The position numbers were made by a program, and so were the translations under genes. Positions 7,750 through 14,721 of a DNA stretch of 21,244 nucleotides are shown here, piece after piece. Under the pieces are notes generated by a model. That model was not told where the DNA came from, did not search any database, and saw only the letters and a list, made by a program, of their open reading frames with translations. The stretch's first letter is position 1; the number at the start of each line of letters is the position of its first letter. The stretch comes from a virus, in IMG/VR virus record IMGVR_UViG_3300044995_000088, positions 1 through 21,244 of that record; one strand, 5' to 3'.

Positions 7750-8002
7750 CGTCTGGGTCCTCCTCGTCCTCGTCGTCATTCTCTTGCCGGGCCGCCCTGA
7801 TCGCCTCGGCCACCCTGAAATGTTGCGTCGCGTCCATCCGGCCGAGAGGTATCAGCCACAAGACATCGTGGCCGTCCGCTTCGAGGCTCTCGATCAGATC
7901 GGCGGGGCTGTCTGTGTTCGACGCGACGAACGAGACAGTGGCGCGGCCAGCGAAGAGGGCCGAGAACGCCCACCGGAAGTCATCAGAGCCGCTTGACAAC
8001 AT
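7739..8002 (-). CDS. Small protein with acidic tail, 87 aa
   Basis: Not recognised. A compact N-terminal part (FRWAFSALFAGRATVSFVAS, then ADLIESLEADGHDVLWLIPLG) looks alpha/beta. It is followed by a helix (FRVAEAIRAARQEN) and a strongly acidic tail DDEDEEDPDD. Acidic tails on small phage proteins can mimic DNA or contact DNA-processing enzymes, as in gp2.5, but that is analogy only. It lies between the GIY-YIG-type gene and the exonuclease, overlapping both (20 and 11 bases), so it is co-translated with replication genes. Confidence 0.7.
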   Translation of the reverse strand: MLSSGSDDFRWAFSALFAGRATVSFVASNTDSPADLIESLEADGHDVLWLIPLGRMDATQHFRVAEAIRAARQENDDEDEEDPDDGS

Positions 8003-8474
8003 TGATGGCCTCCTCGACAGACACGGCGAACCACTCGCCAGACAGCCGAGCTTCGCCCAGCGCCATGTGCGCCGCGGCCTCCGCCGCGTATCTGTCTGGG
8101 AAGAACCTGTAGTATCTCAGCTCGTACCCCCGCAGAGGGTCGGCCACCTGAAAGGACGCTAAACGGTCTTCTGGGTCGACCGCCCGGCCGATCTTCACGA
8201 AGCCCGGCCACGCGTTGTTTGTCATGACGTAGACGAACCCCTCGCGAACGCCGGTAGTCAGTGTATTGAGGGACTTCAGGACATCGGCGTACTTCGTTCG
8301 GATTGCGTCTAGTCTCTTCTTGTTCCTCGCGGCAACCCGCCTAGTACTATCGCACGGGACACATGTGTACCAGCACTTGGCTTGGTAGTATTCCGACCAG
8401 TTGAGGCCAATAATCAGTGGGTTGCGGCAGGTCTTGCATTCGCGATCAGTGAGTTTCAGCCCAGTTGCGGCCAA
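7983..8474 (-). CDS. GIY-YIG / T5orf172-type protein with zinc ribbon
   Basis: 163 residues if started at TTG 8474, which has GAGAGG six bases upstream and overlaps DNA polymerase by only 29 bases. The frame is open to ATG 8567, but that would overlap the polymerase by over 120 bases. Residues 13-41 carry C-x2-C ... C-x2-C, a zinc-ribbon-like pair. Residues ~79-150 match the T5orf172/MUG113 branch of the GIY-YIG clan: GFVYVMTN, then VKIGRAVDPEDRLASFQ, a helical middle and GEWF. Family knowledge: DNA-binding or nicking domains, some in homing endonucleases. It lies directly behind DNA polymerase, a favoured site for free-standing homing nucleases. Whether it cuts is unknown; the classical tyrosine pattern is degenerate (VYV ... 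VKIG). Confidence 0.8.
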   Translation of the reverse strand: MAATGLKLTDRECKTCRNPLIIGLNWSEYYQAKCWYTCVPCDSTRRVAARNKKRLDAIRTKYADVLKSLNTLTTGVREGFVYVMTNNAWPGFVKIGRAVDPEDRLASFQVADPLRGYELRYYRFFPDRYAAEAAAHMALGEARLSGEWFAVSVEEAINVVKRL

Positions 8475-10455
8475 TACGCGCCTCTCCGTCGAGGCGGCAC
8501 CGGAACCCGAGCGCTTGTCCAGCTTCTGTAATGGCCGCTGGGGCGAGCTTTGCGTACTCTTCGGCACGTTCGCTCCGGACGTAGCACTGATATTCGTCGT
8601 GAATGTTCAGTGCGAAGGCGTAGTCTTCATCGCGCTTCCAGCCCAAGGAGCGCAGCTTGTCGTCGAGCATGACGACCGCCTTCTTCATCACAATAGCTCC
8701 TGCTGACTGGAGCAGCGTGTTGAGAGCGCTGTGCATGCTGCGCACGTGCAGCGCTCCGCCGTCTATCGCCTTCAGCTTGTTGTTACGCGCCCGCACGGCG
8801 GCTTCGAGGTCTTCCTTGAGGCGCTTCAGGCCAGGGGTCTTCGCCAGAAACGCGGCTCGAAGCTCGGCACCTTTGACAATCGCTGCAGCCGCCAGAGGGT
8901 CCTCAGGCCGGCCCTGCCGTTTCAGCTGCTCTATCGCCCGCCGCCATCGCCGCTTGTCGGCCTTGGCGTCGCGCACCTCGTCCGGCCCGATGCCGGCGAT
9001 CGTTCCGATCTTCTCGTCACCGGCGCCGTAGAGGAACGCGTAGATGAAGCGCTTGGCCGTATTGCGCGCCTGTTCGTGGCTCTTGTTGTTCTTGTCGCGA
9101 ACGGTCCCTTGGGGAACGAAACCCAAGGCTAGTGTGGTCTCCCAGTGAATGTCTCCGTTGAGGAGAATGTCGGCATAGCGCCCGCCGTCATAGCGGGCCA
9201 TGTAGTGCGCTAGACAGCGCAGCTCCAAGCCCGACGCGTCCGTGCCGACCATGACGTAACCTTCCGGCGCGACGAACAGAGAGCGACACTGTTTGCCGAG
9301 CCGGCCGGCCAACTCTTTGGCCCACGCGTGAGGGGACCGCGTGTTTCCGGTAGGGACCTGCGCCAGATTTGGCGATTGATGCGAGCATCGCCGTGTAGCG
9401 GTCCCTAGCGTGACCACCGCCCCGTGGATGCGCCCATCCTGTCCGACCAACTTGAGCCACGATGCGTCGCCCTCGGCGATGTAGCCGAGGACCTTCTCGA
9501 TCATGTAATACTCAAGCAGCTTCGGCGCGATCGGATAGTCGAGCTGCGCCAAGATCTCGTCATTGATCTGCGGGCGGCCTGTGTCTGTGAAGTCTGCTGG
9601 CTTCCATCCGTAGAGCTTCATCAGACGGTCGGCGACATCGGTGCGCGACGAAGGAGAGAACGTCTTGAGCTTCACCCGTGAGAACGGCGCACCGGCCGTG
9701 TAGCCGGTCCGCTTGTTGTCACGGCTCGGAGTGAACTGCCCGTCAAAGGCCCACCACGGCGGGATGTCCTTCTGAAGCTCGGTCAGAAGTTCTGCCCGCC
9801 GGCCGGCGAGCTCGGCATAGAACGCGGCGGCTCGCTCCTTATCGAAGACGACACCGACCGCCTCCTGCCACGCCATCAGCTCGGCGAACCGGTGCTCAAG
9901 CTCGATGGCCGCGCGATCGTCCATCCCGAGCTTGCGGTTGACGGCTTCGGCCTTCTTTATGGCCTGCCAGAGGGCGACCGTGACGCGGACGTCCTGCTCG
10001 CAGTAAGTCTGCATCTCGGGCGTCCACGTCTGCCACGCATCGTCCTCGCCCTTTCCGAAGCTCCCCTTTAGCACTCCGAGACGAACGCCCCAAGCTTCGA
10101 GCGTGTTCTTGCCGACCAGCCGCCGCGGGAACCCACGCTCCACCCGGCGAATGTCGTCGTCCTTGACGTCGGGCCAGTGGTAACGCGCAAGAAGAACCGT
10201 ATCGCGGACGACGCCCTTGATCTCCAGCAGAGGGTACACCTTCTTGAGCGCCGGGAGGTCGAACCGCAGGATGTTGTGGCCGACCACTGTATCGGCCTCT
10301 TGCAGCATCTTCAGACCAACTTCTATCGGCCGGTAGCCCGGCTGGTCGGCGCACGACACCAACTCGCCGGTGTCGAGGTTGAAGACGACCAGCGAGTGAA
10401 CGCGCGTGAGTGTGTCCAAGAAACCGTCGGTCTCGATGTCGAACGCGCAGTCCAC
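8446..10455 (-). CDS. DNA polymerase, family A with 3'-5' exonuclease (gp5-like)
   Basis: 669 residues against 704 in T7 gp5. Exonuclease site: FDIE at residues 5-8 (D6, E8), HNILRFD at 60-66, YCEQD at 151-155. Polymerase motif A: GTDASGLELRCLAHYM at 404-419 with D406. Motif B: RNTAKRFIYAFLYGAG at 464-479. Motif C: NIHDEYQ at 617-623. All catalytic positions are intact, so the enzyme should be active and proofreading. Start is GTG 10455 with AAGGAG six bases upstream. Whether it uses host thioredoxin as T7 does cannot be judged; the thumb region is not obviously extended. Neighbours are primase-helicase upstream and a GIY-YIG-type gene overlapping its end. Confidence 0.97.
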   Translation of the reverse strand: MDCAFDIETDGFLDTLTRVHSLVVFNLDTGELVSCADQPGYRPIEVGLKMLQEADTVVGHNILRFDLPALKKVYPLLEIKGVVRDTVLLARYHWPDVKDDDIRRVERGFPRRLVGKNTLEAWGVRLGVLKGSFGKGEDDAWQTWTPEMQTYCEQDVRVTVALWQAIKKAEAVNRKLGMDDRAAIELEHRFAELMAWQEAVGVVFDKERAAAFYAELAGRRAELLTELQKDIPPWWAFDGQFTPSRDNKRTGYTAGAPFSRVKLKTFSPSSRTDVADRLMKLYGWKPADFTDTGRPQINDEILAQLDYPIAPKLLEYYMIEKVLGYIAEGDASWLKLVGQDGRIHGAVVTLGTATRRCSHQSPNLAQVPTGNTRSPHAWAKELAGRLGKQCRSLFVAPEGYVMVGTDASGLELRCLAHYMARYDGGRYADILLNGDIHWETTLALGFVPQGTVRDKNNKSHEQARNTAKRFIYAFLYGAGDEKIGTIAGIGPDEVRDAKADKRRWRRAIEQLKRQGRPEDPLAAAAIVKGAELRAAFLAKTPGLKRLKEDLEAAVRARNNKLKAIDGGALHVRSMHSALNTLLQSAGAIVMKKAVVMLDDKLRSLGWKRDEDYAFALNIHDEYQCYVRSERAEEYAKLAPAAITEAGQALGFRCRLDGEARIGRNWAETH

Positions 10456-10470
10456 GGCAGTCTCCTTGGA

Positions 10471-12105
10471 TCAGAGCGCGCTGTCCTCCCCGAGGGCTTC
10501 AGCGTCGAAGGCCATCTCGGCTGGAACGAGGCGTCCGGTCTCTTGTGAGTAAGTCAGCGGTAAGACGACACCCGCCGCTTGGCCGGTGTACCGGTCCTTG
10601 AGAACCCTGAAGAGCGCCCTTCGACGCTCCTCTTCGTCTTCGGCCTGCTGGTTACGCTCTATGCCGAACATGTAGTGCGACCAGTAGCCGATCGCCCGAG
10701 ACCCCTTGAAATGGCGGATCATCACACGCCCGCCTTCCTCGTGCGGCCGACCTTCTGGGGTCGATAGGTGAGACACGAGGTGCACCATCACCCGAAGCTC
10801 CTGCGCGAGGCCGGCGACCTCGCCCATGAGGGCTTCGAGCATCCCTCGCTCGTCTTGTGATCCTGACGCGAACGCGGTCAGGTGGTCGATGTAAATCGAG
10901 GTGACGCCGCAAGACCGCACCAAGTAGCGGATGTACGGCTTGACGACATCCCATGAAGACTGGCCCCAGTGGTTGTAGAGGTAGAGCGGCTTCGAGGCGA
11001 CCGCGTCTACCGCCTCGACCAGCTCCTCACGGGTCCATCCGGCATCGGGAACGTGGAACCTCTTGCCGGCAACCTTACCGGCAAGGCGGATCGCGGTCTC
11101 ACGCGGCGCTTGCTCGAACAGAAAAGCGCCGACCCGGAGGCCGAGCACGTCGAGGTCATAAGCGATCTGCTGCAAGAGCCAGTCAGTCTTGCCGCAGCCG
11201 GTCCCCGCGCCGAACGTGTAGACCTCTCCGAGGCGCCGGCCGTAGGTCACCGCGGTCAGACGCTCGTCCCACCAAGGCAGGCCGGTCTCGGGCGGCTCGA
11301 TCGCAGCGTCTCGCACGTCGGCGAGGGTGATGATGCCGTCGGGTCGGAACTCCTTCGCGCCCCAAATCGCGTCGATAAGATCCTTGGCGCGGCCCGCCAC
11401 GAGCATCTCGTTGGCGTCCTTCAAGGGGAGCTTGGCGATCTTGGCCTTGCCGGGAGGCAGGACGAGCGCGGCTTCCTGCGCCGCCCGCTGGCCCGGCTCG
11501 TCGCTGTCGAACAGCAAGACGACAGTCTCGAACCTTTCGAGCCAAGGTAGCGCGGCTGCCACGTCTTTCTTGGCGCCGGATGCTCCAGACTTGATCGAGA
11601 CGACCGGCCACTTGTTGCCTTGTGCTTGCGAGACCGACATCGCATCGATCTCGCCCTCGGTAATGACGACCATCTTGCCGCCGTCTCTCCAGAGGTGCAT
11701 CCCCCACAGAGGTTCGGCGGCCTTGACGTCGCCTCGCCAGAAGAACTCCTTACCTGGCAGCCGGACGTGCTGGGCGACCACTGTCCCCGAGCCGTCGGCT
11801 GCCACGTACTGCGCAACCTGCGCCGGCTGAGACCCGACGGACGCCGGTAGGTACCCGAACAGCCGGCACGTCTCTTCGAGGAGGCCGCGCTTCGGGAGTG
11901 CGACGGCCGAACGCACACTCAGAAGATCAGACACGGCCCCCTCTTGTTGACGTGGACGCCGCGTGGCGCCGTTCCCATGTTCGTAGTAGTGACAGCCGAA
12001 ACAATACCCGTGGCCGTCCGAGTACCGCGCCAGATTATCTACCGAGCCGCACTTGGGGCACGGCTCGTGGCACACGAACTCGGACACGCCGTGCCCCGCG
12101 CGCAT
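10471..12105 (-). CDS. DNA primase-helicase (gp4-like)
   Basis: 544 residues against 566 in T7 gp4A. N-terminal zinc finger C16/C19 and C35/C38 (CPKC ... CFGC), so this is the primase-competent form. TOPRIM acid residues at ITEGEIDAM (E150) and LLFDSDEPG (D200, D202). The RecA-like helicase has Walker A FGAGTGCGKT at 298-307 and Walker B SIYIDH at 403-408 (D407). A C-terminal acidic stretch (EALGEDSAL) ends in a hydrophobic residue, recalling the T7 gp4 tail that contacts polymerase and SSB. Start ATG follows the HTH-gene stop by one base. An internal GTG six codons on is the only close alternative. Acts with DNA polymerase at the fork. Confidence 0.96.
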   Translation of the reverse strand: MRAGHGVSEFVCHEPCPKCGSVDNLARYSDGHGYCFGCHYYEHGNGATRRPRQQEGAVSDLLSVRSAVALPKRGLLEETCRLFGYLPASVGSQPAQVAQYVAADGSGTVVAQHVRLPGKEFFWRGDVKAAEPLWGMHLWRDGGKMVVITEGEIDAMSVSQAQGNKWPVVSIKSGASGAKKDVAAALPWLERFETVVLLFDSDEPGQRAAQEAALVLPPGKAKIAKLPLKDANEMLVAGRAKDLIDAIWGAKEFRPDGIITLADVRDAAIEPPETGLPWWDERLTAVTYGRRLGEVYTFGAGTGCGKTDWLLQQIAYDLDVLGLRVGAFLFEQAPRETAIRLAGKVAGKRFHVPDAGWTREELVEAVDAVASKPLYLYNHWGQSSWDVVKPYIRYLVRSCGVTSIYIDHLTAFASGSQDERGMLEALMGEVAGLAQELRVMVHLVSHLSTPEGRPHEEGGRVMIRHFKGSRAIGYWSHYMFGIERNQQAEDEEERRRALFRVLKDRYTGQAAGVVLPLTYSQETGRLVPAEMAFDAEALGEDSAL

Positions 12106-12106
12106 C

Positions 12107-12391
12107 TCAGACTAGCACGCACTCGTCGCCCTTCTTGGCGACCAGCTGCGCGGCGCGCATCCACCCGCGGCCCTCCTTGATCGTGGTCCGCACGTAATCG
12201 GGTATGGTCCACACAGCGACCGACCGGCACCCGGGAGCCTTCCGAATGTCGGCCACCACGTGGATGCCGCGCCGCCGAATGTCGGCGATACGGGCCGTGA
12301 GGTTCTGGCAGCCGTACAGCTGCATAGCCGAGGCCCGCGTGAGAGCCTCGCCGCGGATGAGCGCGTTCAGGATAGCGTTGGTCTGCGACAT
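12107..12391 (-). CDS. Small HTH-like protein, 94 aa
   Basis: Start ATG 12391 with a GAGAGGG just upstream; a longer open frame to 12718 is a shadow of the amidase gene. Residues ~3-50 (TNAILNALIRGEALTRASAMQLYGCQNLTARIADIRRRG) fit a winged-helix/HTH unit of the kind found in many phage proteins: helix, turn, recognition helix with L-x-A-R-I-x-D-I-R-R-R-G. The C-terminus is basic and of unknown form (TTIKEGRGWMRAAQLV). DNA binding is inferred. It sits between amidase and primase-helicase, one base from the helicase start, where T7 has small gene 3.8. A transcription regulator or a DNA-end protein are both possible. Confidence 0.75.
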   Translation of the reverse strand: MSQTNAILNALIRGEALTRASAMQLYGCQNLTARIADIRRRGIHVVADIRKAPGCRSVAVWTIPDYVRTTIKEGRGWMRAAQLVAKKGDECVLV

Positions 12392-12431
12392 GGTCCCTCT
12401 CAGGTGTCGAGTGCCGTGCTGGCTGGGAACT

Positions 12432-12447
12432 GTTGCGCTATCGCAAC
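12432..12447 (-). other. Perfect hairpin over the amidase stop codon
   Basis: GTTGCG and CGCAAC pair perfectly around a four-base ATAG loop, and the loop contains the amidase TAG stop. No T-run follows, so it is not an intrinsic terminator. It could shield the amidase 3' end or be a processing site; its TTGCG half also resembles the shared intergenic motif. Confidence 0.4.
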
Positions 12448-12890
12448 GATTTGCGCGTGAATAGGCGGTTGCCGAGCATCTCTCCGAGAACCTCGGCGAC
12501 CGAGAACGCCGGGCAGGCCTTCCGCGGGTTGAGGTCGTTGTGGCCGCACACCCGGGCGTCCGGGTAGGTCGCCAGAAGGCGGTCGAGTAGACCGCGGAGC
12601 GTTGCCCACTGCTCCGGCGTGAAGTTGCTCTCGGGCGTCTGCTTGTCGTGCTCGGCAACACCGCCGACGAGGCAGATCCCGATGCTGGCCTTGTTATAGC
12701 CAGCCACGTGAGCGCCAATCTCGTGCTCTGGCCGGCCGAGCTGGAGCGCGCCGGACCGCCGGATCACGTAGTGGTAGCCGATGCGGCGATAGCCGCGCTT
12801 ACGGTGCCACTGGTCGATCTCGGCCTCCCCGATGTCCATAGACGGCGGGGTCGCCGAGCAGTGGAGCACGATCAGGTCGATCGGACGCAT
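12438..12890 (-). CDS. N-acetylmuramoyl-L-alanine amidase (gp3.5-like lysozyme)
   Basis: 150 residues from ATG 12890, against 151 in T7 lysozyme; the longer open frame to 13001 is rejected because the family starts at this Met and the true overlap with endonuclease is then 19 bases. Zinc ligands and catalytic residues align: H10 (LIVLHCSAT), Y39 (GYHY), H117 (CGHNDL), K124 and C126 (RKACPAF), equivalent to T7 H17, Y46, H122, K128, C130. Family knowledge: cleaves the amide bond in peptidoglycan, and in T7 also binds and inhibits the phage RNA polymerase. No signal peptide, so it needs a holin for export. Whether it binds this polymerase cannot be seen. Confidence 0.95.
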   Translation of the reverse strand: MRPIDLIVLHCSATPPSMDIGEAEIDQWHRKRGYRRIGYHYVIRRSGALQLGRPEHEIGAHVAGYNKASIGICLVGGVAEHDKQTPESNFTPEQWATLRGLLDRLLATYPDARVCGHNDLNPRKACPAFSVAEVLGEMLGNRLFTRKSLR

Positions 12891-13336
12891 TCCCGCCTCC
12901 AGCGCATGATGGCGGTCAGGCGGCGCTCCTCGGGCAGCTCGATGAGCCACTCGTCGGGGATGCGCTGCTTCGCCCACTTGAAGCCGTGCTTCTCGGCCCA
13001 CATCGCGTACGTCGTCTTGCTCCCTTTCGTCAGTCGAGCGTGCGGGTTCTGGAAGATGAACCGAACGTCGAGGTCTGGGTATTGCTGCTTGATTAACAAG
13101 TGCTTCTGTCTATCTTCCGCCAAGAAGCGGCCCTTCGTCTCGATGACGATGCCGTTGTTCAACACGAAGTCCACGGTGTAGCGAGACGACCGCGCCGGCT
13201 TCGTGTAGATGATCGTGTAGCCCTCGTACTCGACCGGCTGGCCGGCAGCCTCCAGCTGCGCGGCCACCGCGTCTTCGAGACCGCTGCGGTATCCGTTGAC
13301 GATGCCGTGGCGGTACCGACTTGTTGCGCGCGCCAT
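12872..13336 (-). CDS. Endonuclease I, Holliday-junction resolvase (gp3-like)
   Basis: 154 residues against 149 in T7. The catalytic set is complete: E21, D56 (TVDFVL), E66 and K68 (VIETKGRFL), equivalent to T7 E20, D55, E65 and K67. The following block DRQKHLLIKQQYPDLDVRFIF and GSKTTYAMWAEKHGFKWA is also characteristic, as is a C-terminal IPDEWL. Acts as a dimer that resolves branched DNA during packaging and helps break down host DNA. TGATG junction with the SSB stop shows coupling, and the gene order SSB-endonuclease-lysozyme is exactly that of T7. Confidence 0.96.
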   Translation of the reverse strand: MARATSRYRHGIVNGYRSGLEDAVAAQLEAAGQPVEYEGYTIIYTKPARSSRYTVDFVLNNGIVIETKGRFLAEDRQKHLLIKQQYPDLDVRFIFQNPHARLTKGSKTTYAMWAEKHGFKWAKQRIPDEWLIELPEERRLTAIMRWRRECVRST

Positions 13337-14037
13337 CAGAAGTCCGCCTCGGCAGAGACGTCCACCTCGGCCTCCTCGGTGCCGCCCTCGCCGGTCAGCT
13401 CGGGATCGCCGGCATACTCCTCGGAGTGCTCGTAGCCCTCCTCCTCGACGAACCCGAAGCTCGACGCGTCGCCAGACCCACCGGTCCGCAGCTCGATCAC
13501 CTGAACGGCAGCGAGGCGAAGCTGGACGCCGGCGTCGCCCGTTCCTGCGGAGTAGAACGGATTGACGTAGTAGCTCACCCGAACGCGCGAGCCGGTCCAG
13601 ATCTTCACGTCACCCTTGATAGGGCGACCCTTGGCATCGAACAGCGCCGGCCGGAGCTTGATGATCTCGCCGCTCTTGGCCTTGATCTGAGCCGGCAGCT
13701 TGAACTTCATGACGACCTCGCCGGTCGGTTCGTCGTCCGGCCCGACCGGGTGACCGAGCGGAAGGTAGATGCGCGGCTCGGGCGGCTGGCGTCGGCCGGT
13801 CTTCTTGGCGTTGGCGGCGGCCTTCTTCCACTCGGCCACGGCGGCCGCGAGCTGCTTGTTGGCCTCGGCCTCGATCCGCTCCACGTGCTCCTTGGCCGCG
13901 TCCGCGCCGAGCACGAGATCGAGCTTGTAGACACCCTCGGCCGAGAACTTGGTGTCGGGCTGGGTCAACCACGGATAGCGCGCCTCGCCAACGGGCGTGA
14001 CGTAGTAGACGCGCTTCGAGGTCTTCTTGTCGCTCAT
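13336..14037 (-). CDS. Single-stranded DNA-binding protein (gp2.5-like)
   Basis: 233 residues, one more than T7 gp2.5 (232). The body carries RVYYVTPVGEARYPWLTQPDTKF near the N-terminus, then the OB-fold region with EPRIYLPLGHPVGPDDEPTGEVVMKFKLPAQIKAK and a GSRVRVSYYVNPFY block. The end is strongly acidic and finishes in an aromatic residue (AEADF), exactly the tail that in T7 contacts DNA polymerase and helicase. Role: coats ssDNA, promotes annealing and coordinates the replisome. It is the first of the conserved replication block and is coupled to the endonuclease gene. Confidence 0.94.
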   Translation of the reverse strand: MSDKKTSKRVYYVTPVGEARYPWLTQPDTKFSAEGVYKLDLVLGADAAKEHVERIEAEANKQLAAAVAEWKKAAANAKKTGRRQPPEPRIYLPLGHPVGPDDEPTGEVVMKFKLPAQIKAKSGEIIKLRPALFDAKGRPIKGDVKIWTGSRVRVSYYVNPFYSAGTGDAGVQLRLAAVQVIELRTGGSGDASSFGFVEEEGYEHSEEYAGDPELTGEGGTEEAEVDVSAEADF

Positions 14038-14040
14038 CTG

Positions 14041-14199
14041 TCAGTCCTCGCTGGTTTGCTCGTCACCGCTGTCGGCGACGAACGCGGGCTTGTGGCCCAT
14101 GCCGAATAGCAGCTCGTTGATCGCCATCGCCACGTCTGCCGGCACCGGCTCGTCGAGGCAGGCGTATCGGAGAAGGTCTTCCAGCTCGTACTCGCCCAT
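14041..14199 (-). CDS. Small acidic protein, 52 aa
   Basis: Start at ATG 14199, one base after the stop of the preceding ORF. A longer frame to 14241 would overlap that gene. The protein is acidic with a helical N-terminus (ELEDLLRYACLDEPVPADVAMAINELLFGMG) and ends GDEQTSED. Not recognised. It sits just before SSB, three bases from its start, where T7-like phages often carry short unknown genes (T7 1.5-2 region; T7 gp2 inhibits host RNA polymerase there). No sequence similarity to gp2 is visible to me, so no function is assigned. Confidence 0.65.
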   Translation of the reverse strand: MGEYELEDLLRYACLDEPVPADVAMAINELLFGMGHKPAFVADSGDEQTSED

Positions 14200-14200
14200 C

Positions 14201-14425
14201 TCAGGCCTCGTCGAGCTTAGGGGGCAGATCTGTTGTGACACCGCACACTATCCCTCGAAGGTAGAACTCTGGGTAGGTCGTGAAAAACGCGCGGACTGCT
14301 GCCGCCACGACCGGCGGGGAGCAGAACCGAGCGAATACCGCCGGAGACGTCGCTCCGTCGAAATGCGCCGGAACGACGAAGAAGCATGCCGCGGGGATTG
14401 CCCGCAGACACACCTCGGCGATCAC
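14201..14425 (-). CDS. Small hydrophobic protein, 74 aa
   Basis: Start taken as GTG 14425, giving a GTGA overlap with the previous stop; GTG 14434 is an alternative three codons earlier. Residues are markedly hydrophobic and rich in Ala/Val/Phe: VCLRAIPAACFFVVPAHF, then VFARFCSPPVVAAAVRAFFTTYPEFYL. Either a membrane-associated protein or a compact helical one. Three cysteines are scattered without a metal-site spacing. Not recognised. It is supported only by frame continuity and tight coupling on both sides, so treat as probable. Confidence 0.55.
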   Translation of the reverse strand: MIAEVCLRAIPAACFFVVPAHFDGATSPAVFARFCSPPVVAAAVRAFFTTYPEFYLRGIVCGVTTDLPPKLDEA

Positions 14426-14694
14426 CGCGAGCACGGCAGTTCGTTCTTGATGTACGCCGCGACCGCACGGAACTCGGGGTGTCGACCACCCTCGGGGTCC
14501 CGCATGATGCGGTGCGTGACAGCGAAGAGGTCCTGCGCCGGCATCCGGTAGTGCTCGGCCAGCAGGAGGAACACCACCGCAGCGGCGATCGGCTGGACCT
14601 CGGCGGGCTGGTCTTGCAGCGCGTCGATCACCGAGACAGACGCGACGCGGACCGAGTAGGGCGAGACGCTGTTGACCTTGTCGCGATCGAGCAT
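14422..14694 (-). CDS. Unrecognised protein after RNA polymerase, 90 aa
   Basis: ATG 14694 with GGAGG four bases upstream. Mostly helical: VASVSVIDALQDQPAEVQPIAAAVVFLLLAEHYRMPAQDLFAVTHRIMRDPEGGRHPEFRAVAAYIKNEL. The HYRMPAQDLF ... RIMRD core looks like a four-helix unit, seen in small phage proteins near replication genes, but I cannot name the family. It is the first gene behind the RNA polymerase and directly follows the conserved 23-nt intergenic element, so it is likely to be the first gene read by the phage polymerase. Confidence 0.72.
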   Translation of the reverse strand: MLDRDKVNSVSPYSVRVASVSVIDALQDQPAEVQPIAAAVVFLLLAEHYRMPAQDLFAVTHRIMRDPEGGRHPEFRAVAAYIKNELPCSR

Positions 14695-14698
14695 GTGT

Positions 14699-14721
14699 CC
14701 TCCATTTGCAGCTACGCAACC
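14699..14721 (-). promoter_or_regulatory. Candidate phage promoter motif, copy 2
   Basis: The minus strand reads GGTTGCGTAGCTGCAAATGG then AGG. Together with the following bases to the ATG it matches the element at 17565-17587 in 25 of 30 positions, a strong match for two gaps 2.9 kb apart. It begins on the last bases of the RNA polymerase stop codon, the place where T7 has its first class II promoters. The ribosome binding site GGAGG is part of the conserved block, so translation coupling is an alternative explanation for the conservation. Confidence 0.45.

Noticed and set aside
12432-12447. Fourth copy of the promoter-like motif
   Set aside because: Shares TTGCG and CGCAA with the others but lacks the TTGCGTA core and is better explained as a perfect hairpin over the amidase stop.
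12107-12718. Extended 203-residue form of the HTH-like protein
   Set aside because: The extra N-terminal part lies wholly over the amidase gene and is an arginine/serine-rich shadow; ATG 12391 with GAGAGGG upstream is the better start.
13321-14109. Plus-strand frame of 262 codons opposite SSB
   Set aside because: Antisense shadow of an SSB gene with typical acidic tail; no ribosome binding site or domain.
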